Shown: positions 13,324 through 26,099 of the stretch, piece after piece
How positions within the stretch are numbered: position 1 is the stretch's first letter
Layout: the number at the start of each line of letters is the position of its first letter
NCBI GenBank assembly: GCA_037074765.1
Contig: JBAMDO010000145.1
Location: 1 to 64,000 of the forward strand
Length of the DNA: 64,000 bases
From: Mansonella perstans
Lineage: Eukaryota > Nematoda > Chromadorea > Rhabditida > Onchocercidae
Direction of reading: 5' to 3'
Translations under genes and position numbers: made by a program
The notes under the pieces: generated by a model
Seen by the model: only the letters and a program-made list of their open reading frames with translations
Told to the model about the DNA's origin: nothing
Database searches by the model: none

Positions 13324-15399
13324 TATCGTGCTGAAAAGAAATGATAACTTATTAGAATAAAATTATGTGGAAAAGTAATCGTAATACATATGAATAAAAT
13401 GATCTTTGACCAAATTACAAATTACAGAATTCTGTGAATGATTGAATTCTTGATAAAGAAGTAATGCCAAATGATGTTAAACGCGAAAAGATCGTTGTTG
13501 TATAAAAATGGTTATCTTATAAAACAAAATGTAATTAGCAATAATTTTTGAAGAAAAAAAAATGGAAACATTATACTAAATATAATAGATAACTTTAATA
13601 AATATATAACGACGAATGGTCTTGCTTAATGAGCAAATGAAATCTTTAAATCTTTTTATTTAAGAAATTTTTATGATAAAAAAGCTAATTAATGATTATT
13701 CGACAGTATTTTTGATTCCGTTCGATCTGAAATGTAATTATGTGACTTTCATATTTAAACATACATTCTTCAAACATTCAACACCTTCTAGTACATTGAA
13801 AGAAAAGTGTTGATTTTTCGTAAAAGTTAAAAAGAGCTGCTGTTGAGCATTTGTTGTCTTTGAAGCAACAAATTAAAGGCTATCACATTTATCTTAAGAT
13901 AGCATGCTAAGTAAGCAGATCATATACATACACAATATAAACATATACAAACATACATACATACATATATAAACGAGCACATAAATCACTGTGCTATTCT
14001 ATGTTTCTACACTATTGTTTTCTTCTAATATATAATTGAAGCTAATTACTAATACAGCTAATCATATCAACTTTTATCAGTTTGATTTATCAATCCTAGT
14101 GTGATCATCAAATAATAACATAGCTTAAATTTTAGTTCATTTAACTAATGAATGAATTGATAAGAGCAGATAATATTAACACTAATGTAATGAAATAATT
14201 AGCAGGGGAAAAATAAAATAAATCTCAAGATTTGATATAACTCTCGACACTGAGCGTGAAAACTGTATTATTTAACTACGAAATAATGAAACCTATTATT
14301 AATAAATAAATTGGCAGGAGAAAATGCAAATAAAGTTAATGAATGCTCGATTAGCCTTATTCAGTTAATTTAAGAAAAAGAAAGAAAAAAAAGAGAAAGA
14401 GCAAAATGTTAAAAAAAAATAGCTTTAATGGAAATCATTAGAGGTAATAAATGATAACGCTGCGTCAATGTCATTACTGTAAAATGCAGCTTGAAAGATT
14501 GAAAAAATTAACAAATGAAAGATGAAAATTATCGTAAGACGCTTAAAAAAAGAAAGAAAAAAAAAACTAAAATAAAAACTGTTGATGTTAAATGAAAATT
14601 CACATCACTTGAGAAGATCAAATAGAATGATTTCAAAATTTATCGAAAACCTTCAGTTTAACATTCGGAATTAATAAAACGAAAGAACGAAGAAAAGGAG
14701 TAATTTTTTGTAAAATAATTTCACTTACAATAAATCTTAGGTCAAAAAAGAAAGAGAAAAGAATAGGAAACTGAAAGATTAATATTATTGGAAATGGAAA
14801 TTATTTCTTTCTTTCAAATTTTATATCATTTTTAATTGCTTCTTTTCCTTTTATTTTACATTGCTTTTTCAGATTCTTTTAAACGAAAAAAAAAAATTAA
14901 AAAAAAAGAGAATTGAAACTAGTAATTACTGGTATTAAGAGTAACAAATATTACTATTCATTCAATTGTGATTACTTACAGTTGTTGTGAAAGTTTTTTT
15001 TTTTGAAGATTCCCATAAATAAATTAAAGATTTATTGATTGATGAACAGAATGAAAATTGAATAGAACCGATTAAAAAGAAAAATGTCAACCGAGGATTT
15101 CTTCTTTGCCTTGAAACGTTGTGTGACAGTTATATGCAAATATCAATGGTATGATCGATCGACCTCACTGAATTATTTTGCTTGATGGAAATTTGATTAG
15201 GTTAGTTTTGGTACGGATATAATGATGATACTGTGTGTTGATATGAATTGAAGCACATTCTTAAGTGAATTAAATGAATTGCCATTTATGAATGATTCCT
15301 ATTGCGAGAGGAGTGGCAGTTTATTTATAACATTCGAACAATTTATATCTTTTTGTGTTATTCCGACAACTGCATCTAAATTTGTTTATCGGTTAAAGT
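13324..15399. other. Intergenic, 5' flank of the secreted-protein gene
   Basis: AT-rich sequence with poly-A and poly-T runs and a short ACATA-type repeat near 13921-13970. It should contain the promoter of the minus-strand gene ending at 13323, but I cannot assign any element. No coding exon is seen. Confidence 0.55.
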
Positions 15400-15435
15400 A
15401 AGGAAGAGTATTGTTGTATTGAAGGAAGAGTATTG
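15400..15435 (+). repeat. 14-bp direct repeat at the 5' edge of the BON fragment
   Basis: AAGGAAGAGTATTG occurs at 15400-15413 and again at 15422-15435. The second copy is inside the bacterial-like frame and the first is at its border, so the repeat may mark the insertion junction or a later small duplication. Confidence 0.8.
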
Positions 15436-15760
15436 CTCATTGGAAACGTTGATACCCCTGAAAAGCAACTCACAGTAGAGAAAATAGCTTGGCGACAAAA
15501 AGAAGTTAAAGTAATAAATGAAGTAAGAGTAACACCAATACAAACAACTTCCATGCTTGACACTACCATAGATGGTATAATAATGGCGGAAATAAGAACA
15601 AGACTTTTAGGAAAAAAAAAATATCAAATCAATTAATTATAGCATTAATACGATTGATAGAGTTGTTTATTTATGGGTATAGCTCAAAATAAAGCGGAAT
15701 TAAAAGCTGTAATAGCAATTGCAAGAAAAGTAAAAGGGGTAAAACAAGTTATAAGAAAAT
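15400..15760 (+). pseudogene. Wolbachia-like BON-domain protein fragment (nuclear transfer, frameshifted)
   Basis: Seen: frame 1 from about 15421 reads EGRVLLIGNVDTPEKQ, then IAW, KEVKVINEV, MLDTTIDGIIMAEIRTRL. After a run of ten A's the similarity moves to frame 2 (INYSINTIDRVVYL), and after one lost base at about 15672 it returns to frame 1 (MGIAQNKAE, IARKVKGVKQVI). There are no introns. Known: this pattern fits the BON domain of OsmY/YraP-type periplasmic lipoproteins, and the wording closely resembles Rickettsiales/Wolbachia members. Wolbachia-to-nucleus transfers are common in filariae. Inferred: a decayed lateral transfer covering the C-terminal two thirds of the gene, lacking the lipoprotein signal and interrupted at least twice. 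It is not expected to be functional. Confidence 0.8.
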
Positions 15761-16585
15761 TTCGACACTTGACCTTTCGACCTTTGTAACATTGATACAT
15801 TCCTATATTTCGAAAATATCTCGATCATTGCCAAATTTTACTAGCAAGAACGATTAACAGCTAGTCATATAATTTTAAGTTATTTCAAAGTTGAAGCATT
15901 GTGTGATATTTTAGATAAAAATTGAAGCATTCTATGATCGATGTGATAAAGAGAAAAAATAATTGAGCGAAGTTGTTTGATATATTATCATTTCTATTCA
16001 ATGCGAAATTTACCACAATATTTCATTATTCCAAACAATACTGCCTTCCTTTCCATCAATGATTTATACAATCCTTACGTTATTTTTTCTTTCTTAAAAA
16101 ATCAGTAATTTTTTTTTTCTTTTAAATTTATTGCTTTCTGTTTTATCTTTTTTTTTTTTTTTGATCTAATAATTTTGTGAAAAAAGAAGTAAATAGAGAG
16201 AAAAGGAAAAGTTTGTCAAATTTGTAATTAAAATTGATAAAGGAGGTGGAATTTAAACTAGAAAATAATGTGGTTAATTAAATATAGAAGAATTAATGTA
16301 AATTGATCGATCAATGATCATTTCATAAACAAATGATTTGTGATTTGTAAGTTTGAATATTTTACCTTAGCATAGCTTAGTTTAGTTTATCATAATTCAA
16401 TTAGATAGAATAAGTATAAATTTACTTTTAGCAATCATTGCATTCATTTTATCAATCAAATTCAATGCACTTTTTTTTCTCTTCCAATTATATTTCTTCT
16501 AATCTTTTTATTTTTCAGCATTGATTGATTTAAGAAGAAGGTAAGAAGAAGAATGGAATTAATATTTATTTCAATCTTAAATTTA

Positions 16586-16767
16586 CAATCTCTAAACGAT
16601 ATCTGAACCATCGCAGTGGGATATGTGTTGTCATAGTGGGCACGTAAAGTGATTTGATTTAATTGCACAGCCCAGAATGACGGAAATGAATTGTGTTCAT
16701 GCGGAAGTCGATATATGATATTGTAAATGACGCGAGTAGCTCTAGCTCCTTTCTTTACGTTCTATTC
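16586..16767 (-). other. Coding-like patch upstream of and antisense to erh
   Basis: The minus strand is open for about 60 codons in a locally less AT-rich stretch. It starts after an in-frame TAG that can serve as an acceptor (GAATAG) and ends at a possible donor, GATT|GTAAAT. It reads KKGARATRVIYNIIYRLP, then FWAVQLNQITLRAHYD and AMVQISFRD. No ATG is in frame, so it would be an internal exon with partners overlapping erh on the opposite strand. It may instead be chance openness of a GC-richer erh promoter. I recognise no family. Confidence 0.3.
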
Positions 16768-16885
16768 ATAAAGAATACGTTAAGCTGACGTTTGCAACCG
16801 TTAAGTTAATTTTACATATAATGTTTGAGTAATAATAACTGTGATTAAATGTAATATTCATAGAGGAATATATTGTTGAAACGTT

Positions 16886-17443
16886 ATGGACACGATGTCA
16901 TCGCATACAATTCTTTTGATTCAACCTGTGCCGCGAGTGGAATCACGTACCTGGTCTGATTATGAGACGACTACCGACTGTATGGAAGGTATATGCTTCA
17001 TCTAAAGTTTACTTGATTGTTTGACATTTATGTTTCTACTCTAAACACAATAAATTACGTGATCATTTCCTGTCGCTTCTCTTAATATATCCATCGTAAA
17101 GTGATTGTATTTATTTGAATGATATTTATCATCCATTTATAATGGGAGTTAATTTATCGAAAATAGAATGAATTCCAATTTTAATTAACTTATTATTTAA
17201 GAGAGAGTTTTTTATTTTGCTATTTCAGGAATATGTAAAATTTTTGAAGAACATTTGAAGAAATTAAATCCAAATTCGGCATCAATCACTTACGATGTGC
17301 AGAATTTATTTGAATTCATCGATCGTTTAGCCGATTTATCATGTTTAGTATGGGAAAATGCGCTAAAAGCTTATGCACCGCATAACAAAAGTTGGATCAA
17401 GGAGCAAATTTACACTTTATTACGAAGACAAGCTGCTAAATAA
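16886..17443 (+). CDS. erh: Enhancer of rudimentary homolog (ERH)
   Basis: Seen: exons 16886-16988 and 17229-17443, phase 1 junction (GAA G|GA), 105 residues. The protein aligns along its whole length with animal ERH (about 104 residues): [70 protein letters not shown]. The first ATG adds three residues; MSSHT at 16895 is an alternative start. Known: ERH is a small dimeric protein acting in RNA metabolism. In C. elegans the ERH-2 paralogue is part of the PETISCO complex in piRNA biogenesis, and in other eukaryotes ERH supports mRNA and microRNA processing. Which nematode paralogue this is cannot be settled here. It is convergent with the HD-PTP-like gene, about 0.8 kb away. Confidence 0.95.
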
Positions 17444-18264
17444 TTTGATTTTTTTTTCCTTTTTTTTATATATATCTAAAGATGGATTGAATGATCGAGA
17501 GATTTGTTCTCATTTTCATTTCATCCATTTTCTGTTTTTCTTACTTCTTTCATTACTTTTGTTTTTTTTTTCTTTTGTTACCAGTTGTTTTTGATTAAAA
17601 TATATGTTGTTGAGCGATCTCATTCTATTTATTTAAACACTATTCCTATATTCCCCGATCCTAACTGATCTCTTTTTACTGTCGTATTAATACACAATCA
17701 TAGTCTTTTGCACTATTTATCGTGCAGAAACATAAATAAATAACTTCCTAGGTTATCTATTATTTCCACTTTCACAATCCTTTGTGAAATGCTGCGCTTC
17801 ATTCATTTCAAGTCTGCGTAATGGAAAAACTGTAGCACTGTCACGTACTTGTGCTTATATCTCATTTTTACACAAGTGAATCACATACTGTATCGAAAAA
17901 TATCACAATAGGAGATTAATGTGAGTAATGTAAAAAATTAACAGAACGGAACACGAAGAAAACGTCGAAGAAAGGGTAACGTTCGACATGATACACGAAT
18001 TAAATAAGTAAGTAAAAAACCGGATAAGAGATGTTTGTAGTCTAATTCAATACTTTTAATAAAATAAATTATCTATCACTGAATACTGCAATAAATCTAG
18101 TGTAAGTAAAAGAGCAATATCAACGGATCTATGCAATAAGGAAAATTTAAATGAGCTATGAAATGTGAAGGAGGAAATTATTAAAGTGTTTCCAACTACC
18201 AAAACAATATTTGGTTCACAACTGATCACTTACCAAGCAACAATTAAAGCATAGGATCGTCAAA
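17444..18264. other. Convergent intergenic spacer
   Basis: 3' flanks of erh (plus) and the HD-PTP-like gene (minus). It holds T-rich tracts and AATAAA-like hexamers near 17730 and 18060, but I cannot tell which are used. No coding exon is seen. Confidence 0.55.
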
Positions 18265-21200
18265 TCATGATTTATTGAGCCAGTAATGCGCGTCTATACA
18301 GTTGATGGGATCTGTAGGATCCAGAGGTGGTAACTGTGCACCAGTACCTTCTGTCTTGAATTGCTCTCGCATATAACGTTTTTCCAAACGGACAGGATCA
18401 ATATTTCCTGAGTTTGCTTTAGGGATAATAATTTGAAGTCTTTTAAAAGAAATTGATGTCAGTAATTGAGTAAATCATTAAAATGTTGAAAAATTTTATA
18501 CTTCTAACAAACATACCAATAGTGAACGTCTGAGGGTCCATTACTTCCTTCACTCTACTGTTATATCTTTCTTCATTACTGGAACCATTTTCCTTTTTTG
18601 ACGAAGTACATAGCAACTGGAAGTATTTTTCTTTTGATTAATCTGAGGAAATGATTAATTAAAGAAAATTAGCCTATTATAGAACTATTTGAACAAGATT
18701 TTAGGAACTTTCCAATTAATTGAGAATTCGAATCAGTCAGTTTATTTCGATTAAACTCATTACCACCTATCTATAAATTAAAAACTTCCTAATTAAATAC
18801 TATTTACTGGTTGTCGTACAATGCAAAATAAATTAAATACTATTTACTGGTTGTCGTACAATGCAAAATGCAAAGTACAAAGTCGCTTTATATCTATATA
18901 AATTATTATTCATTATTTTATTATCAAATGAAACCGTTGTCTCTGTTTGGGCGAGTGGAGCAGAATAGCTCATTGAAGTGACATTTGTGATGGAGAGTGT
19001 GGAGTCGCACGCTAATGTGGTACTGCAATCAGTTTGCATAATAGGTGCTACTGCAGCTGCAGGTCGTGGTGCCTGTACAACAGCGGAGCTAATCGATGAT
19101 GATCCCATGCTTTCAGATGTCGATAACTGCGATACCTGCACCACGTTCATTTCTTCCTTTTCTTTAAATTTTTTAAAATTTAAAGACATACATACAATGA
19201 ACAGAAAAGGTCAAACTTCTGTCCTACTAATTACACTTTCATTATAGCTGATTTAATCCAATAGTTAAATTTAACAAAGTTCCATGAAATTGCCTCACAG
19301 GGAAGTTTAAGGATTTAAAAGTGACAGTCCTCCTCACTCTATCCTTGCTCCAGCTCCACTACTTTTATGCTGTATTTTGCTTTTCCTTCTTTTCCAGGAA
19401 GAAATATTCATTACCATAATATAAATTTTTAAATATGATAAGATCCGGTGTGAACAGTGCATACTTGTTAACTCAGTGGATGGCATCGAATGCACCGTAA
19501 TCATTTGTACACTTGAATCGCTACTCTTGACTGCAGTGACTGGATGAGTGGGAGTTAGAGGTACTGGTAACACCACATCTAACGGTGCATTCATTATATC
19601 CTGCAAATACAATTATTATTATACAGGATGACATTTTTATTCTATTTAGGGAATTTTCTTGAATAAATGATAGTTTCAATTTTCCTATAAAAATTTAATT
19701 TAAATTCCTGAGTTAGTGAAGACTTGAATTATTGGATGCTAACTGGAGCTGGTGTGCTTCTTACTGATGCAGCTTGAATATTTGGAACAAATGTCTGAAA
19801 ACCTGTTGTTGGTGCCGAACCGCAAACCGATCTCTGAAATATTATAAAAATTTATGCGATCTATATTCATCTACAGCTAGTATTCCATGAAATGATTTTC
19901 TCATAAAAGTTGGCTGAGATATTTTGAAGCAATTTTTATTTTCATAAGAGATCATATCATTCTTGAATGTAGATGATTTTGTAAGATAGTTATATTTTTT
20001 TTCACAAGAAATTCTATGAAATGATGTCGAATATGAGAAATAACTTACTGTGCTGCCAACACCTAATACTCCACTCATATTATTAATGCTTGCGAGAGAT
20101 TGATGCCAAGGTGATACTGCTGTATGAAATGTAGCATCTTGGGTATACTGAAAGTAACAAATGCAATGAATTTACATCTAAATATTATTTTTCAAGAATG
20201 CTTATGAAAATAAGCGCAAACACATAGCAAACAAAAACTAACAGTGAGATGATGAGCAGAAGCAACAGGTGGCTTGGCAAATGCTGATATGGCGCTAGTT
20301 GGTGCGATACTTCCAATAAAATTTGAATGTAGCTTATTTGATACAAATGGAGAAACATAGCCTTGAGGACATAAGACAGTTCTATCGATTGGTTTCTCGA
20401 CCTCAATCGCTGCGGTAGGATTCGTATCTGTTACTGATTGTAATGTTAAGGCTGATTGTTCCGGTAGTGCTGGATTCGATGTGCAAGAAAATTTAGGAAC
20501 ATTATTTAAATGCGATGACATGAACGGCATGGTCGGTGAAGCAGCAACATTCGACGGTGTCACTGACGACCCTCTAACTGAACTTGTTATGACTGGTTGG
20601 AAAATATTATGACTGGGAGAAGCCGGTAGTAAGATAGGAGTGTTAACCTGCTGGTTATTAGCAACTGTTAAAGTTGGATGTACAGAATTGTGATTTTGAA
20701 AAATGGAAGTACGCTGAACTGCGGGAAAATGAGACGGTGAAGATACATGCTGCGGTGTTAAGGATATAACCGCTTGTGATTGAGGATCTAAGAATTGCTT
20801 TTCTGCTTGCAATGAATGCGATGGTTGTGCTACTTTACCAGAAACCATGTGAGGTTGTGGGATCCCTTTTGCCGCGCTGTTCAATGAAATATTTGGTACA
20901 GACATGGGTCCAAAATGAGACCGCAACGATAATGAATCATGATACTGAGAAAACTGAACCGCAGCAGACGTAGACATGGTTTGGTTAGATGATATCTCAT
21001 CTCTACATGGTACAGATGGCATACCACCAATGGAATGAGACTGTCGAGTGCCATAGGGAAGGAATGTTGGCTGGGTGTTTATTGTCCTTTTTGCAATGTT
21101 TTTTCGATAGTACTCCAAACAGTCTTTCAACCTCAGTCCATTAAAATCTAAAATCAAGTGTTAATTTTCCATGCAAAAAATAAACAAAACCAACTAATAA

Positions 21201-24200
21201 AGAAATCATTCTATGAAAGAGGAAATCATTCCTCTTTTATCCGAAGAAAGATAAATGCACTGGTAATTAAAAGGATGAGAAGTCACCAACCTGATTCTAG
21301 CACGCTGTCATTCCTTACATTCCCGGAGCTTGTTGGAATACGCTCTTCATCCTTCTTATGGTTTTGCGTAGATATATTCCATTTCGCACTGGCAGTTGCA
21401 CGTTCATCCAATTCTCGCAGCATTTCTTTTTCTCTTTCTTTCTTTTCTTCTTCAACTGCAACACAACCAGAATTCTATCGCTAATCCGATTACTCCGATC
21501 ATACTTCTTTAATTATCTCTGTAACCATTTTTTCCCCTCATCAATATCGACGGAAACAGAACTCACAAGCAGTTTCGATTGCTTCAACTGCCTCTCCTAA
21601 ACCTTTCACCATTGAAAATAATGTTGAATAAAATTTCAAGCCTTCTTCTGTCTTTTGCGAAACATCAACGTAGACATCATAAGCTGCGGTAAGGGCAAGT
21701 ACTTGATCCATACGACTGAAATGGTATTAGCCATATTTGGAAGTTTATGCAGATGTGATATTCACAAAATAACATTTATCGAAAAAACTTGCTTTTTGTT
21801 TTCGTCGAGAATCTTTTTACGATAATCACCAAAACTCGCATTCGCATCAGTCAGTGCATTGAGTATATTATTTTGTGCAGCAAGATTCATATGAATCAGC
21901 GTGGCAGTCTTCTCATGTTTTTTTAGCTCGTTTTCATACAATCGCTGTAAACCGTAATCTTCGATTTCTTGATTCTCTATCATTTCTCAAGAGATGAACC
22001 ATTATGATGATAACTAACTTGGTTATCTTCATTCTTTTCCACTAGACATTTAGCCGTAATATCATCATTTAGCAAATCCTCGTTTAATTTTGATAGTAGA
22101 GCACGTCGCTGAGTGCTCATTTCATTTGCCTTATCCAGCATTTTCTTCAACAGTAGTCCTTCCTCGCTATCTGCTGCAAATATTTTTATCCAATGTAAAC
22201 AAAAAGAAAAACAAAACAAAATGGGATACCTGGTCTCGTCTGAGTGTTTGCCAATCGTTTGCGTAATTCGTTCAAAGGCATAGCCAGAATTTTTAGACTT
22301 TCCGAATGAGCAGCTAATGCACGTTGTAACTCTGCATTGTTTGTCCTTTAAACCATATTAGATTTTAAAAATTATAAACCAAATTCGCTGAAAATTCAAA
22401 GTTTACAATTACATTTACCGTGCTTTCATATGGTGGTCGTTAACTCGATTAAGCTCTTTCATGATAGCGCCGAATCCTTCGTCAGCTCTCTACAATAATA
22501 TGCAATGTAATATATACATTAAACAATCAATTGTATTACTTTCGAAACTTCTATAGGATTAAGTAACATCACCGGTATCTCTAATTCAAGCCGTAAATTT
22601 ATAAATCTACTCTGCAATAACTAATTATTAAAACGGAACCAGTTGAGGAGAGTTAACAGCATCCAGCCTACTATGTAGATTGCTGATTTTGTGATCTGCT
22701 TCTATTGCACAGTCTCCAACTCCTGGAATGTAGAAATTTAATATTCAATTTCTTCTCAATGCAAAAATAGTTGTAATGTTTATGAACAAAAATAGTACGA
22801 TGTAATTTGTCCAACAATTCCGGGAAAGCATCCGGTTGAGAGTTAAATGCAGCACTTCTTTCTAATAACATGTCTGGAAGCTCCTCCATTTTCGATTCAT
22901 CATCAAACTTAATTTCTTCCAGTTGCAAAGATTTAATATAATCTCTAAAAATTAAAAAATTTAGGTTAGATTATTGGGATACTTGGGAAGCATAATAAAT
23001 AATGTATTAATCAAGGATATTCATGAGCAACCTGTCAAAATATACTTACTCTAATTCCTTATCCTTTTCTTCAATTTCTTCTAGCAATGCACGCTTGAAC
23101 TTTGCTTTCTCTTCACTATAAAGAGAAAGTGATTTGAGCACATTTCCTGGTAGCAGTTCAGCGAAAAGATCGGGGCCAGAGATCGATCTGTCGGTTGGAT
23201 CAAATGCAACTGCTTTTACCATATTAACGCCCTGAAACCACCTACTGGAAACTGGAACTAACTGAAATTTTCGGATCATATATCGTAAAGTTTTTTCTGG
23301 ATGTAACTACATGTCTTCCAGTTGTTTAGGATGGTAAATAATGGCAAAATATTGAATCATTCGATTTATCCAGGTATGATTCTAATATTTTATTATATTT
23401 ACAAACTTTTCGAACATTTCTTAAAAAACTGTTCTCACATTTATGCAAGATACTGAGTAATAAAAAAACTCGCACTTCTATAACCGGCAATTCTTCCAGT
23501 TTCGGCATTCGATCGTGATAAATAAAGTCATTTTCTTTCTTAGCATTTCTTTGTCTACAATATAATTATATAGACTGCTGTTCCTTCTATTCTTTTCGTT
23601 ATCTCATATATCTTGTATCGTAATGCATTTTATAGTTACTTTAGAAGCGCAGCTCCATATTTCGTTTTTCACCATTGGGAGAATAGCACTTGAACAATTG
23701 CTCAGCATTATTACGACAGGAAAAAAAAAAAGCAAGGAATTTTTGTAGGAGATATGATTCTGTTAATGATTGCTAGTGATGCTTTTACGGACATCTCAAA
23801 CAAAATAAGAAAGACTAACTTCCCTACGACAATATCATTCAAGAAAACGATAGCTTCCTTCAAACTTTCTCGCTTATCTTTCTCGACTTGTTTCATAGCC
23901 GCCGTTATGTGTTCCAATGCCAGGTCGAAATAACAGACTCTGGAAACAGCAGTTGTTAAAAGTACAATCAAGCATCGGTTTAGCCAAACAATCGTTATAT
24001 TATTACAGCTATCCCACAAAAGTGAACAAACCTAAAACCCATTTTGTTATCATCTTCTGATTGCAAACCAAGATACAGCATTGCAATTGCCCCGTACATT
24101 TCCGACTTTACAGTGCATGTTCTCAACCATTCCTAGAAAATTCTAGTCAATGAAAGTAGAAAATTATAGCATGAAAGTAAAAGAAAGCGATGCACAATGT

Positions 24201-26099
24201 TCCTACCTTGTACCTTGAAGACAGGACATCATTCAAGCCAGTAAATTCAAGATGTTCACGACACTGCACATATACATCTCTCAGATGCATTGCTAGTTTT
24301 GCTATCACTGTATTCTTACGATGATCAATGATACTCTTTTCCAATAAACATTCTTGCGCTTGCGCCTATAAAATCACGGTAAATCTATGAACAATTGTTC
24401 ATTTTTAGTGAGAAATAAAAGCCAGGATGTACAAGCTAAAAATGCTTGAAGCAACTTACCAATAATATAGTAATATAAAACGTCAAAACCGAAGGATCGA
24501 AATCAACAGCAGAATATTTAAAGGCATTCATCGAATCTCGTATATGTTCGAAAGGATATGCAGCGCATTGAAAATGCATGAAGGCATTTTTAACTGACTG
24601 AAAGAAGTTTTCAGAGTATTCCTACAACTAAAATATGGAAAAACTTCATGTCCTTAATGCATTCTGTAATGGTATCTCTCCATATAAGTAATCAGTGCTT
24701 CATTGTAACAAGTGAAAAAGCAAAACCAACATCCAAATCGCTACGTGTTTCGTTAGCAGCGATTGCTCCATGCATAGCACCAATATTGTACATCACACAA
24801 GCAAGCTCATAATTGATATCTTTGAAGACAGCTGCATTTGATGTATCACTAGCCTTGTCCATCCTGTAGTTCACATTCTCGACCACCGAATACAATCAAA
24901 ACATACATACAAATAAAACTACTGCTACTACTTAAAATGATCAAATATACATACTTCAATTTTATTGTTTGATTCTAGCTGCTTTAAAATTAATCAGTCA
25001 GAGAAACTCAAAGAATAATCGATGTAGTAACATTATATTTTGCAACCGAGCTGACTAGTGCTTAGTAACGTAACAAAAATAGCATCAGCAATAATCATTT
25101 AAGATAATCATTTTTGCATTTATCATAGTACTATGGATCATGCTTTAAAATATATCAGTGTAAGAAAAACCGAAAACAGTACCAAGAGAATGCAACGTTG
25201 ATAGCATCTCCTTTTTCCATTGGGAATCTATTCTTCATCAAGCACAACTGAGCGTAGTACCGCTTTAATACATTCAACGTTTCCAAATCGGGCAAAAGTC
25301 GACTCAATTTCTGAAAAATGATACTTTAATCCTCGATAAATTATCAATTAAAAATACATCGCTACAATAATAATAGTGCAAATTTATATTTTCTTCAAAT
25401 TAGTTGTAACTTTAGGCATAAGTACCTGAATATTAAAACCAGTTTCAAGGAAGATATTATTTACACAACAGTTTCACCGCGATGTCCAAACTCTGTTACT
25501 TTAAAAAGGTGATAAACAGTTAAAAAAAATGAAAAAAGTCACCGAACGCATATTTTCGATCTCACCAATAGCATTAGCATACTTTGCTGGATCATCCTGA
25601 TAATGCAATAGGATATACTGAAATAAATTGAGTATATCAAACGTAAGATATCTTTAGGATGACATAACAATAAAATATGATGGGATCTAATGAAGAAAAA
25701 CTTCTATTTCTGTACTGATCATATGAACTAAAAAAAAATATATGAATTCGAAATACAGAAATAAACCAACCAGATATACTTGAATAAATATAAAAGGAAT
25801 ATAAATATCACTAAGCAATAATAAAATTAGTTCCATTAAGAAATAATAAAATTTAAATGCTAAGATGAAAAATTACAAATGTTTAAACGTATGAAAAAAT
25901 AACAGTTCAAGTAAGATAGCTCGAATGAAACGAGCACTCTCATATGATTCGCAGGAATCATAATATTTTCTTAAAAAAAAAATAAAAAAAGAAAAAAAAA
26001 ACAGACTTCTTTAATTTTTGATGAAAAATCAACAGGTAATGGTGCCAAGCAAAATTTTAAATCTGGTGTAAGCATCGGTACACGTGGCATACCTTCCAT
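18265..26099 (-). CDS. ego-2: HD-PTP / PTPN23-type Bro1 protein without a phosphatase domain
   Basis: Exons (minus): 26007-26099, 25543-25617, 25183-25310, 24731-24863, 24460-24597, 24207-24365, 24032-24132, 23820-23939, 23476-23554, 23050-23231, 22799-22944, 22640-22722, 22549-22611, 22419-22489, 22230-22345, 22019-22173, 21793-21974, 21567-21715, 21291-21455, 20243-21147, 20049-20147, 19765-19833, 19465-19600, 18935-19161, 18517-18616, 18265-18416. All phases agree and give about 1341 residues. Residues 1 to about 370 are a Bro1 domain (MEGMPRVPM start, AQAQECLLEKS, KENDFIYHDRMP). Residues about 370-735 form the coiled-coil V-like arm (DDITAKCLVEK, ELKKHEK, MNLAAQNNILNALTDAN). The rest is a Ser/Pro/Thr/Gln-rich tail. 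Known: HD-PTP links ESCRT complexes to sorting of membrane cargo; EGO-2 promotes Notch signalling in C. elegans. The roughly 250-residue PTP domain of vertebrate PTPN23 has no room in the tail exons. Junctions in the last four exons and between 22019 and 21974 are the least certain. Confidence 0.88.
18791..18870. repeat. 40-bp tandem duplication in an intron
   Basis: A 40-base unit starting AATTAAATACTATTTACTGG occurs at 18791 and again at 18831, identical over about 39 bases. It lies in the intron between the exons ending at 18935 and starting at 18616 of the HD-PTP-like gene. The identity implies a recent event. Confidence 0.9.

Noticed and set aside
18833..18934. Low-coordinate part of the open frame in the HD-PTP-like tail
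   Set aside because: It runs into the 40-bp tandem duplication; a donor at 18934 ends the exon in phase with the next one.
25449..25525. An extra exon in the Bro1 domain between 25543 and 25310
   Set aside because: Joining 25543 directly to 25310 gives the same length as PTPN23 in this region; the extra piece adds unmatched residues.
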